Positions 8,269 through 19,385 of a stretch of DNA of 64,000 bases are shown in pieces. Position 1 is the stretch's first letter, and the number at the start of each line of letters is the position of its first letter. Position numbers and translations under genes: made by a program. This stretch comes from Anaerococcus sp. (GTDB lineage: Bacteria > Bacillota > Clostridia > Tissierellales > Peptoniphilaceae), in assembly GCA_030532385.1 (NCBI GenBank), contig JAUNLG010000005.1, positions 1 to 64,000 on the forward strand, in the 5' to 3' direction. The notes under the pieces were generated by a model. The model made no database searches. It was not told the origin of the DNA and saw nothing but the letters and a program-made list of their open reading frames with translations.

Positions 8269-8925
8269 TTAATCCTTATAGTCATCCAGAGATTCTGCCT
8301 GATCCATATTTTCTATCAATGACATATAATATTCAAAAAGCTCATCCGGATTTTTTTCAACATGGCTTAGTTTTTTTACAATAAATTCTCCACCACTAAG
8401 CTCTTTTTCTTCTAAGAGCATATAATTATTATCAAAGACCATATAGGTGTCGTCAGCAAAATCTAGCCTAATCTGACCATCTGACTGCTCAATTCCTTTT
8501 AAATCCTTATATTGAAGTTTTTCACTAAGGATGTAGTTATCTGGATAGCTAGGATCTTTTGAATCTAGAACCTTTAGCTCATGGTTGTAGTATTTGTTAT
8601 TAGCTAAGTCAATGTAGGTAGCTTCTTTGCCATCTACCAAAGAAACTTTTTCTATAACTTGGTTGGGATTATACTCATTTAGAGTATATGTTATTGACCT
8701 ATCGCCCCATTCTACACCCATAGAGCTTCCTATCTTCTCCCCCTTTGAATTAAATTCATCATAAAAAACAGCTTGGTCATTGTCAGTTTTCATAATATTT
8801 TCAATTATTTCTGCATCTTCTCCATCAAATTGTCCTATAACTTCCTCTACCTTCATATAGGAATCATCTGAATTATTACAAGATACCAATAAAAGTAGTC
8901 CAAATAAAATAATTATTTTTTTCAT
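8269..8925 (-). CDS. Lipoprotein heading the ABC cassette
   Basis: A 218-residue protein with a lipoprotein signal: charged start, hydrophobic core and lipobox LVSC with the lipidated Cys16. The mature part is acidic (many Asp/Glu) and Tyr-rich, with no family I recognise; the region after residue 60 could be a beta-sheet carrier domain of the LolA/outer-membrane-lipoprotein-sorting type, but this is a guess. It is first in the five-gene leftward cassette. Its likely promoter contains an (AT)10 tract, so its expression may be phase-variable. Start ATG follows AAGGA. Confidence 0.6.
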   Translation of the reverse strand: MKKIIILFGLLLLVSCNNSDDSYMKVEEVIGQFDGEDAEIIENIMKTDNDQAVFYDEFNSKGEKIGSSMGVEWGDRSITYTLNEYNPNQVIEKVSLVDGKEATYIDLANNKYYNHELKVLDSKDPSYPDNYILSEKLQYKDLKGIEQSDGQIRLDFADDTYMVFDNNYMLLEEKELSGGEFIVKKLSHVEKNPDELFEYYMSLIENMDQAESLDDYKD

Positions 8926-8998
8926 AGTTTTTTTCCTTAATCTAATTAATTTAAACTTTGATTAACTTAGTATATATAATTATATCTTCTTATTTAAG

Positions 8999-9029
8999 AT
9001 TTTAGCATATATATATATATATATATCAA
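8999..9029 (-). promoter_or_regulatory. Candidate promoter with AT-repeat spacer
   Basis: Reading leftwards: TTGATA (9029-9024), a 19-nt spacer, TAAAAT (9004-8999). The spacer is almost wholly the AT tract. A TATAAT also lies closer to the gene but has no good -35. At 19 nt the spacer is two longer than optimal; losing one AT unit would make it 17. Confidence 0.4.
9007..9026. repeat. (AT)10 dinucleotide microsatellite
   Basis: Twenty bases of perfect AT alternation between the rpoC terminator and the ABC cassette lipoprotein gene. It is the only tract of this purity noticed in the window and lies inside a candidate promoter spacer. Confidence 0.9.
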
Positions 9030-9054
9030 GTCACATTCTAACTTTAATGGTATC

Positions 9055-9095
9055 AAAAAACCTCTCTACTGGGTTTTTACAGTAAAGAGGTTTTT
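9055..9095 (-). terminator. Terminator of rpoBC
   Basis: Stem AACCTCT-CTACTG/CAGTA-AAGAGGTT (with one mismatch) and A/T runs on both flanks. In the leftward direction it ends with a U6 run 11 nt or more past the rpoC stop. Confidence 0.85.
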
Positions 9096-9105
9096 ATCGA
9101 ACAAT

Positions 9106-12100
9106 TTAATTTTGCATTTGTTCTTCATCTTCATTTTCCATGGCTTCTAGGTTCATGGCTATTTGAAGATCTTCTGCTTCTTTGGTTTCATAGTCTATTT
9201 CTACATCATTGTAGGTTCTAAGCCCTGTTCCTGCAGGGATTAGTTTTCCTATGATGATATTTTCCTTTAGACCCTTTAGGTCATCTACCTTGCCCTTGAT
9301 TGAGGCATCGGTTAGGACCCTAGTTGTCTCTTGGAAGGAGGCTGCTGATAGCCAGGAGTCTGTGGCAAGAGATGCCTTGGTTATTCCAAGTAATTCTTGA
9401 GTATATTCTGCAACCGCCTTGCCTTCTTCTAGCATTTTTTCATTTGCTATATCTACCTCACGCCTATCTTGAAGGCTGCCTGGTAGGAAGTCTGTATCGC
9501 CTGATTCGTCAATTTTAACTTTCTTTAGCATTTGACGAGCGATAACTTCTATGTGCCTATCGTCTATTTCTACACCTTGAAGTCTATATACTTTTTGGAC
9601 TTCTTTGGTTATATAATCTTGAACTCCAACTTTTCCTAAGACATTTAGAACATCATGTGGGTCTAGGGAACCTTCTGTTAGTTGGTCACCTTTTTTTACG
9701 ATATCCCCATCTCTTACTAGGATTCTAGATCCAAATGGAATATTATATTTCTTTGAGAATCCATCATCACTTAGGATTTCAACGTCTGTCTTCTTCTCAT
9801 TTTGGATAAGGGTTACTTCTCCAGAGTTTTCTGCTATATAGGCAAGTCCTTTTGGCTTTCTTGCTTCAAATAGCTCTTCTACCCTTGGAAGACCCTGGGT
9901 TATTCCAACTCCTGCTATACCACCTGAGTGGAAGGTCCTCATGGTTAACTGGGTACCTGGCTCACCTATGGATTGGGCAGCTATGATTCCTACTGCTTCT
10001 CCTGCATTTACGTGTTTGCCTGTTGCAAGGTTTCTACCGTAGCAGGCTGCACATACACCATGTTTTGCCTTACATTCTAGGACTGAGCGAAGTTTTACTT
10101 CTTTTATTCCACTATCTACAATTTTGTCTGCTATATCTTCATCTATTAGTTCATCTTTGTGGACTAGGATTTCTCCATCCTCATCTTTGATTTCTTCAAA
10201 GCTTGTCCTACCTACTATTCTGGTGTGAAGATTTTCTATAAGTTCATTTCCATCCCTAAATTCGTGGGCAACTACATAGCCATCAGTATGGCAATCATCT
10301 TCAGTTACTATAACATCTTGAGATATGTCTACCATTCTTCTTGTTAGATAACCTGAGTCTGCTGTTCTTAGGGCTGTATCTGTTAGTCCCTTACGTGAAC
10401 CATGGGTTGATATAAAGTATTCTTGTACTGATAGGCCTTCACGGAAGTTTGCCTTGATTGGAATTTCTATAATCTTACCATCAGCCTGACTCATCAGTCC
10501 ACGCATACCGCCAAGCTGTCTGATTTGGTTGGTTGAACCACGGGCACCAGAGTCTGCAAAGATTTTGATGTTGTTATCATCTTTTAGTTCTGTTAGTAGG
10601 GCTTCTGTTACTAGGTTTGTTGTCCTACCCCAAATGTCTATTACTTTCTCATATCTTTCTTGGTCAGTAATTAGACCTCTTCTATAAAGTTTCTCATACT
10701 TATCAACTTCATCATCTGCATCTTTTATTAGGACCCATTTTTCTTTAGGTATATTAACATCAGACATAGATACTGTTAGTCCTGATAGGGTTGAGTACTT
10801 ATAGCCTGCATGTTTGATATAGTCTAGGACTTCTGCTGTCTTTATATTGCCATGCTTTCTAAAGCACCTGTCTACTATATCTTTTAGGGTTCCTGAGTCT
10901 GCTACGGTATCTATTTCTAGTGAATATGGGTCTTCTTTTCTATTTACATAGCCAAGATCTTGTGGGATTCCTTGGTTGTAGATAAATCTTCCTACTGAAG
11001 ATTCTACTATTTTTCCTGGATCATCCTCATTTTTCTTTACCCTTACACTTACCTTAGCCTGAAATTCTACATAGCCTGCTTCTAAGGCCTTCATCATTTC
11101 ATTAATTGATTCAAAGACCATACCCTCACCCTTGGCACCATCTTTTATTGTTGTTAGGTGGTAGGCTCCAAGTACCATATCTTGGGATGGACTTGTGATT
11201 GGCTTACCATCCTTTAGGCCTAGGATGTTGTTGGTTGACATCATCAAAAGTCTTGCTTCTATTTGAGCTTCGTTTGATAATGGTAAGTGGATAGCCATTT
11301 GGTCACCGTCAAAGTCAGCGTTGAAGGCATTACATGCTAGTGGATGAAGTTTGATCGCCTTACCTTCTACTAAGACTGGCTCAAAGGCTTGGATTCCAAG
11401 TCTGTGTAGGGTTGGGGCACGGTTAAGTAAGACTGGGTGGTCTTTTATTACTTCTTCTAAGATGTCATAGACTCTTGGATCTTTTTTCTCTACCATTTTT
11501 TTGGCAGCCTTTAGGTTGTGGGCAATGCCTGAGTCTACTACCTTATTCATTATAAAGGGTTTAAAAAGCTCAAGGGCCATTTCTTGTGGAAGTCCACATT
11601 GGTTAAACTTAAGGTCTGGACCTACTACGATTACAGACCTTCCTGAATAGTCTACCCTCTTTCCTAATAGGTTTTGTCTAAATCTACCAGATTTACCTTT
11701 TAGAAGGTCTGATAGTGACTTCATATTTCTATTTGAGGCTCCTGTTACAGCCCTTCCTCTTCTACCATTATCGATTAGGGCATCGACTGCTTCTTGTAGC
11801 ATCCTTTTTTCATTTCTTACTATTATTTCAGGTGCTCCAATATCAAGGAGTCTTTTTAGCCTATTATTTCTATTTATTACCCTTCTATATAGGTCATTTA
11901 GGTCACTTGTTGCAAATCTTCCACCTTCAAGTTGAACCATTGGTCTAAGCTCTGGTGGCATTACTGGTAGGACATCAAGGATCATCCATTCTGGTTTATT
12001 TCCACTGGTTAAAAAGGCATCTACTACTTCAAGTCTTCTAGATACCCTCACCTTTTTTTGACCTGTTGACTCATCTAATTCTTTTAGTAGTAGTTGGTAT

Positions 12101-12666
12101 TCTTTTTTAAGGTCAATATTTGCTAGAAGCTCTTTTACTGCTTCAGCTCCCATGCCTGCCCTAAAGTCAAGGTCATCTGGATAGGCTTCTAAAACATCTT
12201 GGTATTCATTTTCTGATATCTCTTGCTTTTCCATAAGATCTGTAGAGCCTGGATTTATTACTACATATGATGCAAAGTAGAGGATTTTTTCAAGGACCCT
12301 TGGACTCATATCCAAAAGTAGGCCCATCTTGGATGGGATACCCTTGAAATACCAAATGTGGCTTACTGGAGCTGCTAGTTCTATATGGCCCATTCTTTCA
12401 CGACGAACCTTAGATTTTGTTACTTCTACTCCACATTTTTCACATACTACACCCTTATATCTTATCCTCTTGTACTTTCCACAAGCACATTCATAATCTT
12501 TTGTTGGTCCAAAGATCTTTTCACAGAAAAGTCCATCCTTTTCTGGCTTTAGGGTTCTGTAGTTTATAGTCTCTGGTTTTTTTACTTCACCATGAGACCA
12601 AGATCTGATTTTTTCAGCGGATGCTATCTTCATCCTCATCCCATCAAATTGGTTTAATTCGCTCAT
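9106..12666 (-). CDS. rpoC: DNA-directed RNA polymerase beta-prime subunit
   Basis: The clamp/active-centre subunit of RNA polymerase, 1186 residues, the usual length for Bacillota. The N-terminal zinc ribbon [19 protein letters not shown] (about residues 70-88), the catalytic magnesium loop NADFDGDQM near residue 450, the bridge-helix region with [22 protein letters not shown] and the second zinc site CHTDGY...CAACYGR are all present. Downstream of rpoB by 20 nt, with AGGGGT as ribosome binding site. The operon ends at the 9055-9095 terminator; unlike many relatives, no rpsL-rpsG cluster follows. Confidence 0.99.
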   Translation of the reverse strand: MSELNQFDGMRMKIASAEKIRSWSHGEVKKPETINYRTLKPEKDGLFCEKIFGPTKDYECACGKYKRIRYKGVVCEKCGVEVTKSKVRRERMGHIELAAPVSHIWYFKGIPSKMGLLLDMSPRVLEKILYFASYVVINPGSTDLMEKQEISENEYQDVLEAYPDDLDFRAGMGAEAVKELLANIDLKKEYQLLLKELDESTGQKKVRVSRRLEVVDAFLTSGNKPEWMILDVLPVMPPELRPMVQLEGGRFATSDLNDLYRRVINRNNRLKRLLDIGAPEIIVRNEKRMLQEAVDALIDNGRRGRAVTGASNRNMKSLSDLLKGKSGRFRQNLLGKRVDYSGRSVIVVGPDLKFNQCGLPQEMALELFKPFIMNKVVDSGIAHNLKAAKKMVEKKDPRVYDILEEVIKDHPVLLNRAPTLHRLGIQAFEPVLVEGKAIKLHPLACNAFNADFDGDQMAIHLPLSNEAQIEARLLMMSTNNILGLKDGKPITSPSQDMVLGAYHLTTIKDGAKGEGMVFESINEMMKALEAGYVEFQAKVSVRVKKNEDDPGKIVESSVGRFIYNQGIPQDLGYVNRKEDPYSLEIDTVADSGTLKDIVDRCFRKHGNIKTAEVLDYIKHAGYKYSTLSGLTVSMSDVNIPKEKWVLIKDADDEVDKYEKLYRRGLITDQERYEKVIDIWGRTTNLVTEALLTELKDDNNIKIFADSGARGSTNQIRQLGGMRGLMSQADGKIIEIPIKANFREGLSVQEYFISTHGSRKGLTDTALRTADSGYLTRRMVDISQDVIVTEDDCHTDGYVVAHEFRDGNELIENLHTRIVGRTSFEEIKDEDGEILVHKDELIDEDIADKIVDSGIKEVKLRSVLECKAKHGVCAACYGRNLATGKHVNAGEAVGIIAAQSIGEPGTQLTMRTFHSGGIAGVGITQGLPRVEELFEARKPKGLAYIAENSGEVTLIQNEKKTDVEILSDDGFSKKYNIPFGSRILVRDGDIVKKGDQLTEGSLDPHDVLNVLGKVGVQDYITKEVQKVYRLQGVEIDDRHIEVIARQMLKKVKIDESGDTDFLPGSLQDRREVDIANEKMLEEGKAVAEYTQELLGITKASLATDSWLSAASFQETTRVLTDASIKGKVDDLKGLKENIIIGKLIPAGTGLRTYNDVEIDYETKEAEDLQIAMNLEAMENEDEEQMQN

Positions 12667-12686
12667 TTATACCCCTATTCTACTTC

Positions 12687-15600
12687 TTACGCTTGCTCTT
12701 TTTCAGTTTCTTCTTTATCATCACTTGCCTTTAGGCTAAGCTTTCCTTGGTTTTGACCTGGTTTTGATCCTAGGGTTCCTGTTATTGACTTGATCTTGCT
12801 TGCATCGATCTTATCTACTTGGGAGAACCTATCTTGGTCATCTATGTTTTCTTTTAATTCTACTAGCTTGCCTTCTTGGTCAATTAGCTCAACATCTAGG
12901 GCTAGGGATTGAAGTTCTTTTACTAAAACCTTGAATGATTCTGGTGTACCTGGTTCTGGGATATTTTCACCCTTGACTATTGATTCATAAGTCTTTACCC
13001 TTCCTGTAACATCATCACTTTTTACAGTCAAGATTTCTTGAAGGGTATGGCTTGCACCGTAGGCTTCTAGGGCCCAAACTTCCATTTCTCCAAATCTTTG
13101 ACCACCAAATTGAGCTTTACCACCAAGTGGTTGTTGGGTTACTAGGGAATATGGTCCTATTGACCTTGCGTGGATCTTCTCTTCTACCATGTGATGGAGT
13201 TTTAGCATATACATTACTCCAACTGTTACTGGGTTTTGAAAACTTTCTCCTGTCCTACCATCACGTAGGGTTATTTTTCCTGTTTTGTTTACATAAGGGG
13301 CAATATTTTTTGCCTCTTCTAGCACTTCTTCAATCTCTGTATCTAGGGCACCATCAAATACTGGTGTTGCTATCTTCCAACCCATTGTTCTTGCTGCAAG
13401 TCCCATATGAACTTCTAGTACTTGTCCAAGGTTCATACGGCTTGGTATACCAAGTGGGTTAAGGCAGATTTGAATTGGTGTTCCATCTGGTAAAAATGGC
13501 ATGTCTTCACGAGGAAGGATCCTTGAAACAACACCCTTGTTACCGTGGCGACCACACATCTTATCTCCTACCATGATCTTTCTTTTGGCAGCTACATAGA
13601 CTCTTATTACTTTGTTTACACCTGGAGATAGCTCATCTCCATCTTTTTTGTTATATTCTTTTACATCAACTACTATTCCACTTTCACCATGAGGAACTTT
13701 TAGGGATGTATCACGAACTTCACGAGCCTTTTCTCCAAAGATTGCCCTTAGGAGCCTTTCTTCTGGTGATAGCTCAGTTTCTCCCTTTGGTGATACCTTA
13801 CCTACTAGGATGTCTCCTGATTTTACTTCAGCACCGATTCTTATAACTCCATTTTCATCCAAGTCTTTTTTCATGTCCTCACCGACATTTGGAATATCTT
13901 TAGTTATCTCTTCAGCGCCAAGCTTAGTCTCTCTTGCCTCACACTCATGCTCTTCTATATGAACTGATGTTAGGACATCATCCATTACCAGCTCTTCATT
14001 TAAAAGCATAGCATCCTCAAAGTTATATCCTTCCCAAGTTGTAAAGGCTATTAGGATATTTTTACCTAGGGCAAGTTCTCCCTTATCTGTAGAAGGACCA
14101 TCTGCTAGGATTTCATTTGCTTTAACCCTATCTCCTCTTTTAACTATAGGTCTTTGGTTGATGGTTGTTCCTTGGTTGGCTCTTTCAAATTTAAGTAGTT
14201 CATAATCTTCGATCTTACCATCAGAGTCTCTTTTTACCCTAATGTGATCATCTCCAACATAAACTACTTCTCCTTCTGATCTAGATACAACACAAACTCC
14301 TGAGTCCTTGGCAGCCCTATGTTCTATACCTGTTGCAACTATTGGTGCTTCAGTTTTTATTAGAGGAACTGCTTGTCTTTGCATGTTGGCACCCATGAGG
14401 GCTCTGGTTGAGTCATCATTTTCTAAGAAAGGAATCAAGCTTGCTCCAACGGATACTATCTGTTGAGGTGAAACGTCCATGTATTGAATTTTTTCTCTAG
14501 GATAAATATCATTTTCACCCTTTATACCACGACCGGATACCCTCTCATTGACAAATCTGTTGTTTTCATCAAGAGGCTCGTTGGCTTGGGCTATGATGAA
14601 GTTATCTTCAACATCTGCTGTTAGGTAGTCAATCTCATCTGTTACTATTCCACCTTCTTTAACTAGCCTATATGGAGTTTCAATAAAACCATACTTATTG
14701 ATCCTTGCATAGGTTGTAAGAGATGTTATAAGTCCAATGTTTGGTCCTTCTGGTGTCTCTATTGGACAAATCCTACCATAGTGAGAATCGTGAACGTCAC
14801 GAACTTCAACTCCTGCCCTATCTCTTGATAGACCGCCTGGTCCTAGGGCTGATAGTCTTCTCTTATGGGTTAGCTCACTCATTGGGTTGGTTTGGTCCAT
14901 AAATTGGGATAATTGGGATGAACCAAAGAATTCTTTTATAACAGCTGTTACAGGTTTAATATTTATTAGGCCTTGAGGTGTTGCAAGGTCTGGATCTTGG
15001 GTTGTCATTCTTTCACGTACAACTCTTTCCATACGAGCAAGTCCTACCCTAAATTGGTTTTGTAAAAGCTCGCCTACTCCTCTTACACGCCTATTGCCTA
15101 AATGGTCTATATCATCTACATATCCTATTCCTTCAAATAAGTTAAATTGGTAATTTACTACAGCTAGGATATCAGATTTTGTTATATGCTTTGGAGATAG
15201 TTCCTTTTTTCTTCTCTCCATTTGATCTTTTATCTCTTCTTTAGACCCTGCTTGATCTAGGATCTCTTTCATTACTGGATAATAGATTTTTTCACTAAAG
15301 TCATCAGGATTTATGTCTACTCCCTTAAGACCTTCAAAGGAATTTATATCTACAAAGTTATTGGAAACTACCCTAAGTACCTTATCCTCACCGTTGTAGT
15401 CATCTTTTTTGATAACATCTACGCTAAAGATTCCAGCATCTTCTATAGCCTTTGCCATATCCCTTGTGATTATTTCTCCTGCCTCTACTAGGAATTCTCC
15501 TGTCTCAGGATCGATTATATCTTCCTTACTTCTTAAGCCCTCTATCCTACTTACAAGGTCAAGCTTAAGGTTATACTTATACCTACCTACCTTGCCAAGG

Positions 15601-16400
15601 TCATACCTTCTATCATCAAATAGGAGGTTGTTTATAAGGTTGGTTGCTGATTCAACGCTGGCAGGATCTCCTGGCTTAAGCTTTCTATAGATTTCTATCA
15701 AGGCTTCTTCTGTTGTTTCAGAATTTTCCTTCTCAAGGGTTGTCCTTAAGTGCTTGGTATCACCAAGGGCACTTATTATTTCATCATCACTTTCGAAAAG
15801 AATAGCACGTACTAGGGTTGTAGCTGGAAGTTTTCTTGTCCTATCTAATCTAACATTTACAGTATGGGATGCATCAGTGTCAAATTCAATCCAAGCACCA
15901 CGGTTAGGGATTACTGTAGAAGAGTACATCTTATCTCCGCTCTTATCAGTCTCTTCTGCATAATAAACGCCTGGACTTCTAACCAATTGGCTAACTATAA
16001 CCCTCTCAGCTCCATTGATGACGAAGGTTGCAGAATCAGTCATCATTGGGAAATCACCCATAAATACTTCTTGTTCCTTAACCTCTTCTGTTTCCTTATT
16101 TATTAGCCTAGCCTTAACCTTAAGATCTCTAGCATAGGTTGCATCCTTGTATTTTGCTTCTTTTACAGAATATTTTGTCTCATCATCAAACTCATAGCCA
16201 ATAAATTCAAGAATTAAGTTTCCATTATAATCTTCTATAGGAGAAATATCTTCAAGTATTTCTCCTAATCCTTCTTTAAGAAACCACTCATATGAATCTT
16301 TTTGAACTTTGAGCAAATTTGGTAAATCTAATACTTGAGGGAATTTTGAGAAAGATTTTCTCACAGTTCTCCCAAACATTTGTTCATGGAATTGGGCCAT
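12687..16400 (-). CDS. rpoB: DNA-directed RNA polymerase beta subunit
   Basis: Catalytic RNA polymerase subunit of 1237 residues. The rifampicin pocket reads [33 protein letters not shown], with the residues equivalent to E. coli Asp516, His526 and Ser531 unchanged, so no classical rifampicin-resistance substitution is visible. The C-terminal block [24 protein letters not shown] is intact. Start ATG at 16400 follows AAGGAG (16411-16416). It is transcribed from its own promoter at 16515-16543. No rplJ-rplL lies upstream: the next gene diverges. Confidence 0.99.
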   Translation of the reverse strand: MAQFHEQMFGRTVRKSFSKFPQVLDLPNLLKVQKDSYEWFLKEGLGEILEDISPIEDYNGNLILEFIGYEFDDETKYSVKEAKYKDATYARDLKVKARLINKETEEVKEQEVFMGDFPMMTDSATFVINGAERVIVSQLVRSPGVYYAEETDKSGDKMYSSTVIPNRGAWIEFDTDASHTVNVRLDRTRKLPATTLVRAILFESDDEIISALGDTKHLRTTLEKENSETTEEALIEIYRKLKPGDPASVESATNLINNLLFDDRRYDLGKVGRYKYNLKLDLVSRIEGLRSKEDIIDPETGEFLVEAGEIITRDMAKAIEDAGIFSVDVIKKDDYNGEDKVLRVVSNNFVDINSFEGLKGVDINPDDFSEKIYYPVMKEILDQAGSKEEIKDQMERRKKELSPKHITKSDILAVVNYQFNLFEGIGYVDDIDHLGNRRVRGVGELLQNQFRVGLARMERVVRERMTTQDPDLATPQGLINIKPVTAVIKEFFGSSQLSQFMDQTNPMSELTHKRRLSALGPGGLSRDRAGVEVRDVHDSHYGRICPIETPEGPNIGLITSLTTYARINKYGFIETPYRLVKEGGIVTDEIDYLTADVEDNFIIAQANEPLDENNRFVNERVSGRGIKGENDIYPREKIQYMDVSPQQIVSVGASLIPFLENDDSTRALMGANMQRQAVPLIKTEAPIVATGIEHRAAKDSGVCVVSRSEGEVVYVGDDHIRVKRDSDGKIEDYELLKFERANQGTTINQRPIVKRGDRVKANEILADGPSTDKGELALGKNILIAFTTWEGYNFEDAMLLNEELVMDDVLTSVHIEEHECEARETKLGAEEITKDIPNVGEDMKKDLDENGVIRIGAEVKSGDILVGKVSPKGETELSPEERLLRAIFGEKAREVRDTSLKVPHGESGIVVDVKEYNKKDGDELSPGVNKVIRVYVAAKRKIMVGDKMCGRHGNKGVVSRILPREDMPFLPDGTPIQICLNPLGIPSRMNLGQVLEVHMGLAARTMGWKIATPVFDGALDTEIEEVLEEAKNIAPYVNKTGKITLRDGRTGESFQNPVTVGVMYMLKLHHMVEEKIHARSIGPYSLVTQQPLGGKAQFGGQRFGEMEVWALEAYGASHTLQEILTVKSDDVTGRVKTYESIVKGENIPEPGTPESFKVLVKELQSLALDVELIDQEGKLVELKENIDDQDRFSQVDKIDASKIKSITGTLGSKPGQNQGKLSLKASDDKEETEKEQA

Positions 16401-16514
16401 TAATCATACTCCTTGTCTTCTTGCAAACTTATGTTTCTTCTATCAATCTTTGATGAAATAAGTAATTATAAAAAAATAAAAAAATCTCGAAATTTAGATT
16501 TCTAGCAATTGTTA

Positions 16515-16543
16515 ATTATACCATAAAACAATTATCATATCAA
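16515..16543 (-). promoter_or_regulatory. Promoter of rpoBC
   Basis: TTGATA (16543-16538), exact 17-nt spacer, perfect TATAAT (16520-16515), about 115 nt before rpoB. The roughly 100-nt leader contains only a weak hairpin (AAATCTCGAAATTTAGATTT, 16486-16505). Confidence 0.75.
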
Positions 16544-16733
16544 GTAATAATCCGAGATCTTCCATAAATCATATCAAAACTTTCCCTTACCCCATCTCCT
16601 TTATATATAGTAGGAAGTTTTGAAAGATAATATTATAAAATTTGCTTAGCTAGCATCAAATCCTCCTTGCCTAAACAAGTCTTTGGATTGATTATACTTT
16701 AATAATTCCTAGAAACAAACATGTATTTTATGC
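16544..16733. other. Intergenic stretch between divergent rpoB and the 16758 gene
   Basis: About 190 nt of AT-rich DNA with no ORF, RNA structure or repeat that I can support. With the rpoB leader the whole gap is 357 nt. Confidence 0.6.
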
Positions 16734-16739
16734 TATAAT
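16734..16739 (+). promoter_or_regulatory. Extended -10 of the 16758 gene
   Basis: TGCTATAAT (16731-16739) is a perfect extended -10 without a recognisable -35, giving a leader of only about 12 nt ahead of the start codon at 16758. Confidence 0.5.
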
Positions 16740-16757
16740 TAAAGCAATGGAGGCTAT

Positions 16758-17360
16758 ATGAAAACTACCGTAAGATTTTTAACTTTTATTAGTGGACTAT
16801 TTAGGTCAATAATTACAATTTTATTTTTATTTGCTAGTATTTTTACAGGTTTTGCAGATGAGAAGAAACTTGCATCCTTCCTAGACCTTGTTGGTTTTAC
16901 CCAAGTGTCCCTAGGATTGATCAAACCAATTGCTATAGTGGCTTTATTAATAATTTTTGCAATAAATCTTATACTTACAAAAAATATCTTCCTATCAGGT
17001 AAGAGTGGACAAAAGGCCCTAGCAAACTTATTTTTTGGCCTATTATTTATGGCTATAGATGGGCTTGTCTATATTTTTATAGTAAGAGAAAGACTTATAT
17101 TTTTTATACTTTTATTAAATGGCCTACTTGTTTTTACAGCAATCCTTACCCTTGCGGCTAAGGCTAGAGGCTTATATAAGTTTGATAACCCTGATAAACT
17201 CATAAGTGAGAATGAAAGTTCTATGCAAAAAGATTCGATTTCTGGTGAAGAAATAGAAGAAATCAGTGAAGATGAAGAAGACTTAGATGGATTAAGTCTA
17301 GACTTTGCCAAAAATATAGAAGATGAAAAGGAGGATAAGAAAGAGCAAGAGGAAAAATAA
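16758..17360 (+). CDS. Membrane protein with acidic cytoplasmic tail, unknown function
   Basis: A 200-residue protein with four hydrophobic helices (about residues 8-30, 48-72, 84-108 and 112-135) and then a highly charged, Glu/Asp/Lys-rich tail (residues 140-200) that is likely disordered and cytoplasmic. The tail contains EEIEEISEDEEDLDG. It looks like the small AsIB/alkaline-shock-associated type of Bacillota membrane proteins in topology only; no family assignment is made. Start ATG follows GGAGG (16749-16753). It may be co-transcribed with fbp 72 nt downstream, though a TATAAT in that gap could give fbp its own promoter. Confidence 0.7.
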   Translation: MKTTVRFLTFISGLFRSIITILFLFASIFTGFADEKKLASFLDLVGFTQVSLGLIKPIAIVALLIIFAINLILTKNIFLSGKSGQKALANLFFGLLFMAIDGLVYIFIVRERLIFFILLLNGLLVFTAILTLAAKARGLYKFDNPDKLISENESSMQKDSISGEEIEEISEDEEDLDGLSLDFAKNIEDEKEDKKEQEEK

Positions 17361-17432
17361 GCTAGGATAATTTACTAACTTTATAATAAGGATTTTAAGA
17401 AAAGTCTGTGTAGATTTTTGAAGGGAGCCATT

Positions 17433-19340
17433 ATGGACAAGAATTATTTAAAATTACTAGAAGACATGTATCCAGATCAAACCAAGATCAAAGATGAGCT
17501 GATAAGTCTAAATGCTAAACTCTACCTGCCTAAGGGAACTGAGTATTTCTTCTCTGATATCCATGGGGAAAGTGAGGCCTTTCTTAGACTTTTAAGGTCT
17601 GCTTCAGGAAATATCAGAGAAAAGATAGCCAAGCTTTTTAAGGAAAGTTTGGTCCAAAAAGACCAAGATGACCTAGCAACCCTAATCTACAGTCCTGAAA
17701 GATTCCTAAAGCATTGTGCAGAAAAGGGAGAATTGACCGATGACTACCTAACCATAACTATCTATAGGCTAACCAAGCTTTTTAGATTTGTTTCAACCAA
17801 GTACCCTAAGGCTTATGTCAAAAGTAAGTTCCATGGGTCTTATGCAGATATAATCGATGAATTACTTTATACAAACAATACAGAATTTAACAAAAAAGAA
17901 TATTATGGTCGCCTAGTCAGCAATATTGTAAAATATGGAGCTGGTGAAGAATTTATAATAAACTTATCTGAACTAATCCAAAGGGTCTCAGTAGATAAGC
18001 TTCATGTTATAGGCGATATCTATGATAGGGGACCTTCTCCACATATAATAATGGATGAACTTTTATCCTTCCCAAATGTTGATATCCAATGGGGAAACCA
18101 TGATATAGAATGGATGGGAGCAGCTTCAGGTAATAAGGCCCTTATTGCAGCCTGCCTAGCCAATGCCTTCCACTACAACAACTTTGATATGCTAGAAGAT
18201 GGCTATGGAATAAACCTAAGGCCCCTATATGAATTTGCTATTACAACTTACAAGGATGACCCATGCAAGCTCTTTATGCCAAGAATTTTTGATGCAAATG
18301 TCTATGATAATATAAGTAGAGAGGTTGCCGCAAAGATGTTTAAGGCTATTTCTATAATAAGGTTTAAGCTTGATGGAGAATTGATCAATAGAAACCCTGA
18401 CTTTAATGTAGACCATAGGAATGCCCTAAAATTTATAGATTTTGAAAATATGACCTATAAAAACGCCAAGCTAAAGGATACTAACTTTCCTACCATAGAC
18501 CCGAAAGACCCTCTAAAGCTTAGCAAAGAAGAAGAATTTATAGTTAATGTCCTAACCAGTGAATTTACTAAGGCTGAAAAACTTCAACGCCATATCAAAT
18601 TCCTCTATGACCACGGGTCAATGTATAAGGTAGAAAATGGTTCTCTACTCTTTCATGGCTGTATACCTTTAACCAAGGATGGAGATTTTCAAGAAGTTAA
18701 GATCCAAGGTAAGTCTTATAAGGGTAAGAGCCTGATGGATAAATTTGATAAGCTGGCTAGAAGATCCTACTTCTCCAATGATATATATGCCAAAGATGTA
18801 ATGTGGTATCTAATAAATGGAAGATATTCACCAATTTTTGGCAAGAGCCAGTATTCTTACTTTGAAAATCTCCTTGTAGATGATAAAAAGCTTAAAGAAG
18901 AAATTTACAATCCTTATTATAAGCTTGCTGAAAAAGAGATTATAGCAGATAAGATCTTAGATGAATTTGGCATTGCAAATGAAAGAAGGAGAATAATAAA
19001 TGGTCATGTCCCTGTCAAATCAAACAAGGGAGCTTCCACAATCAAGGCCAATGGCAAACTTTATGTAATAGATGGAGGTATCTCTAAACCCTACCAAGCA
19101 AAGACAGGTATTGCAGGTTATACCCTAATCTTTAACTCCCACCACGTTGCCCTGGCTGAACATTCTTCCTATAAGTCCATAACAGATGGGCTTTCATCCT
19201 ATACTCCAAATATAGAAGAAGTAGAATTGATGCTACCTAGGATGCTTAAGAAGGATACAGATGAGGGTAGGCAAATCCTTGAAAAAATCCAAGTCTTAGA
19301 AGAGCTCCTTTCAATCTATGAAAGTAGACAAATAGTATAA
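17433..19340 (+). CDS. fbp: Fructose-1,6-bisphosphatase, class III
   Basis: Gluconeogenic phosphatase converting fructose-1,6-bisphosphate to fructose-6-phosphate, of the class found mainly in Bacillota. The calcineurin-like metal motifs are clear: SDIHGESEAF, GDIYDRGPSP, WGNHDIEW. Total length of 635 residues fits the family (about 640-670). I use the ATG at 17433 rather than the upstream TTG at 17418, because AAGGGAG (17421-17427) sits 5 nt before that ATG and overlaps the longer reading. Terminated by a GC-rich hairpin at 19355-19381. Supports sugar synthesis for cell wall when growing on amino acids. Confidence 0.96.
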   Translation: MDKNYLKLLEDMYPDQTKIKDELISLNAKLYLPKGTEYFFSDIHGESEAFLRLLRSASGNIREKIAKLFKESLVQKDQDDLATLIYSPERFLKHCAEKGELTDDYLTITIYRLTKLFRFVSTKYPKAYVKSKFHGSYADIIDELLYTNNTEFNKKEYYGRLVSNIVKYGAGEEFIINLSELIQRVSVDKLHVIGDIYDRGPSPHIIMDELLSFPNVDIQWGNHDIEWMGAASGNKALIAACLANAFHYNNFDMLEDGYGINLRPLYEFAITTYKDDPCKLFMPRIFDANVYDNISREVAAKMFKAISIIRFKLDGELINRNPDFNVDHRNALKFIDFENMTYKNAKLKDTNFPTIDPKDPLKLSKEEEFIVNVLTSEFTKAEKLQRHIKFLYDHGSMYKVENGSLLFHGCIPLTKDGDFQEVKIQGKSYKGKSLMDKFDKLARRSYFSNDIYAKDVMWYLINGRYSPIFGKSQYSYFENLLVDDKKLKEEIYNPYYKLAEKEIIADKILDEFGIANERRRIINGHVPVKSNKGASTIKANGKLYVIDGGISKPYQAKTGIAGYTLIFNSHHVALAEHSSYKSITDGLSSYTPNIEEVELMLPRMLKKDTDEGRQILEKIQVLEELLSIYESRQIV

Positions 19341-19354
19341 AATTCCACAAGATA

Positions 19355-19381
19355 AGGCCTCCACTAGGGAGGCCTATTTTT
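19355..19381. terminator. Terminator between fbp and the cyclophilin gene
   Basis: Eight-bp stem AGGCCTCC/GGAGGCCT with a 5-nt loop then ATTTTTG. Best as a terminator for fbp; the leftward U-run is weaker. Confidence 0.8.
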
Positions 19382-19385
19382 GATA

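Noticed and set aside
12687..16400. Rifampicin-resistance substitutions in rpoB
   Set aside because: The key residues of the rifampicin pocket are those of sensitive enzymes.
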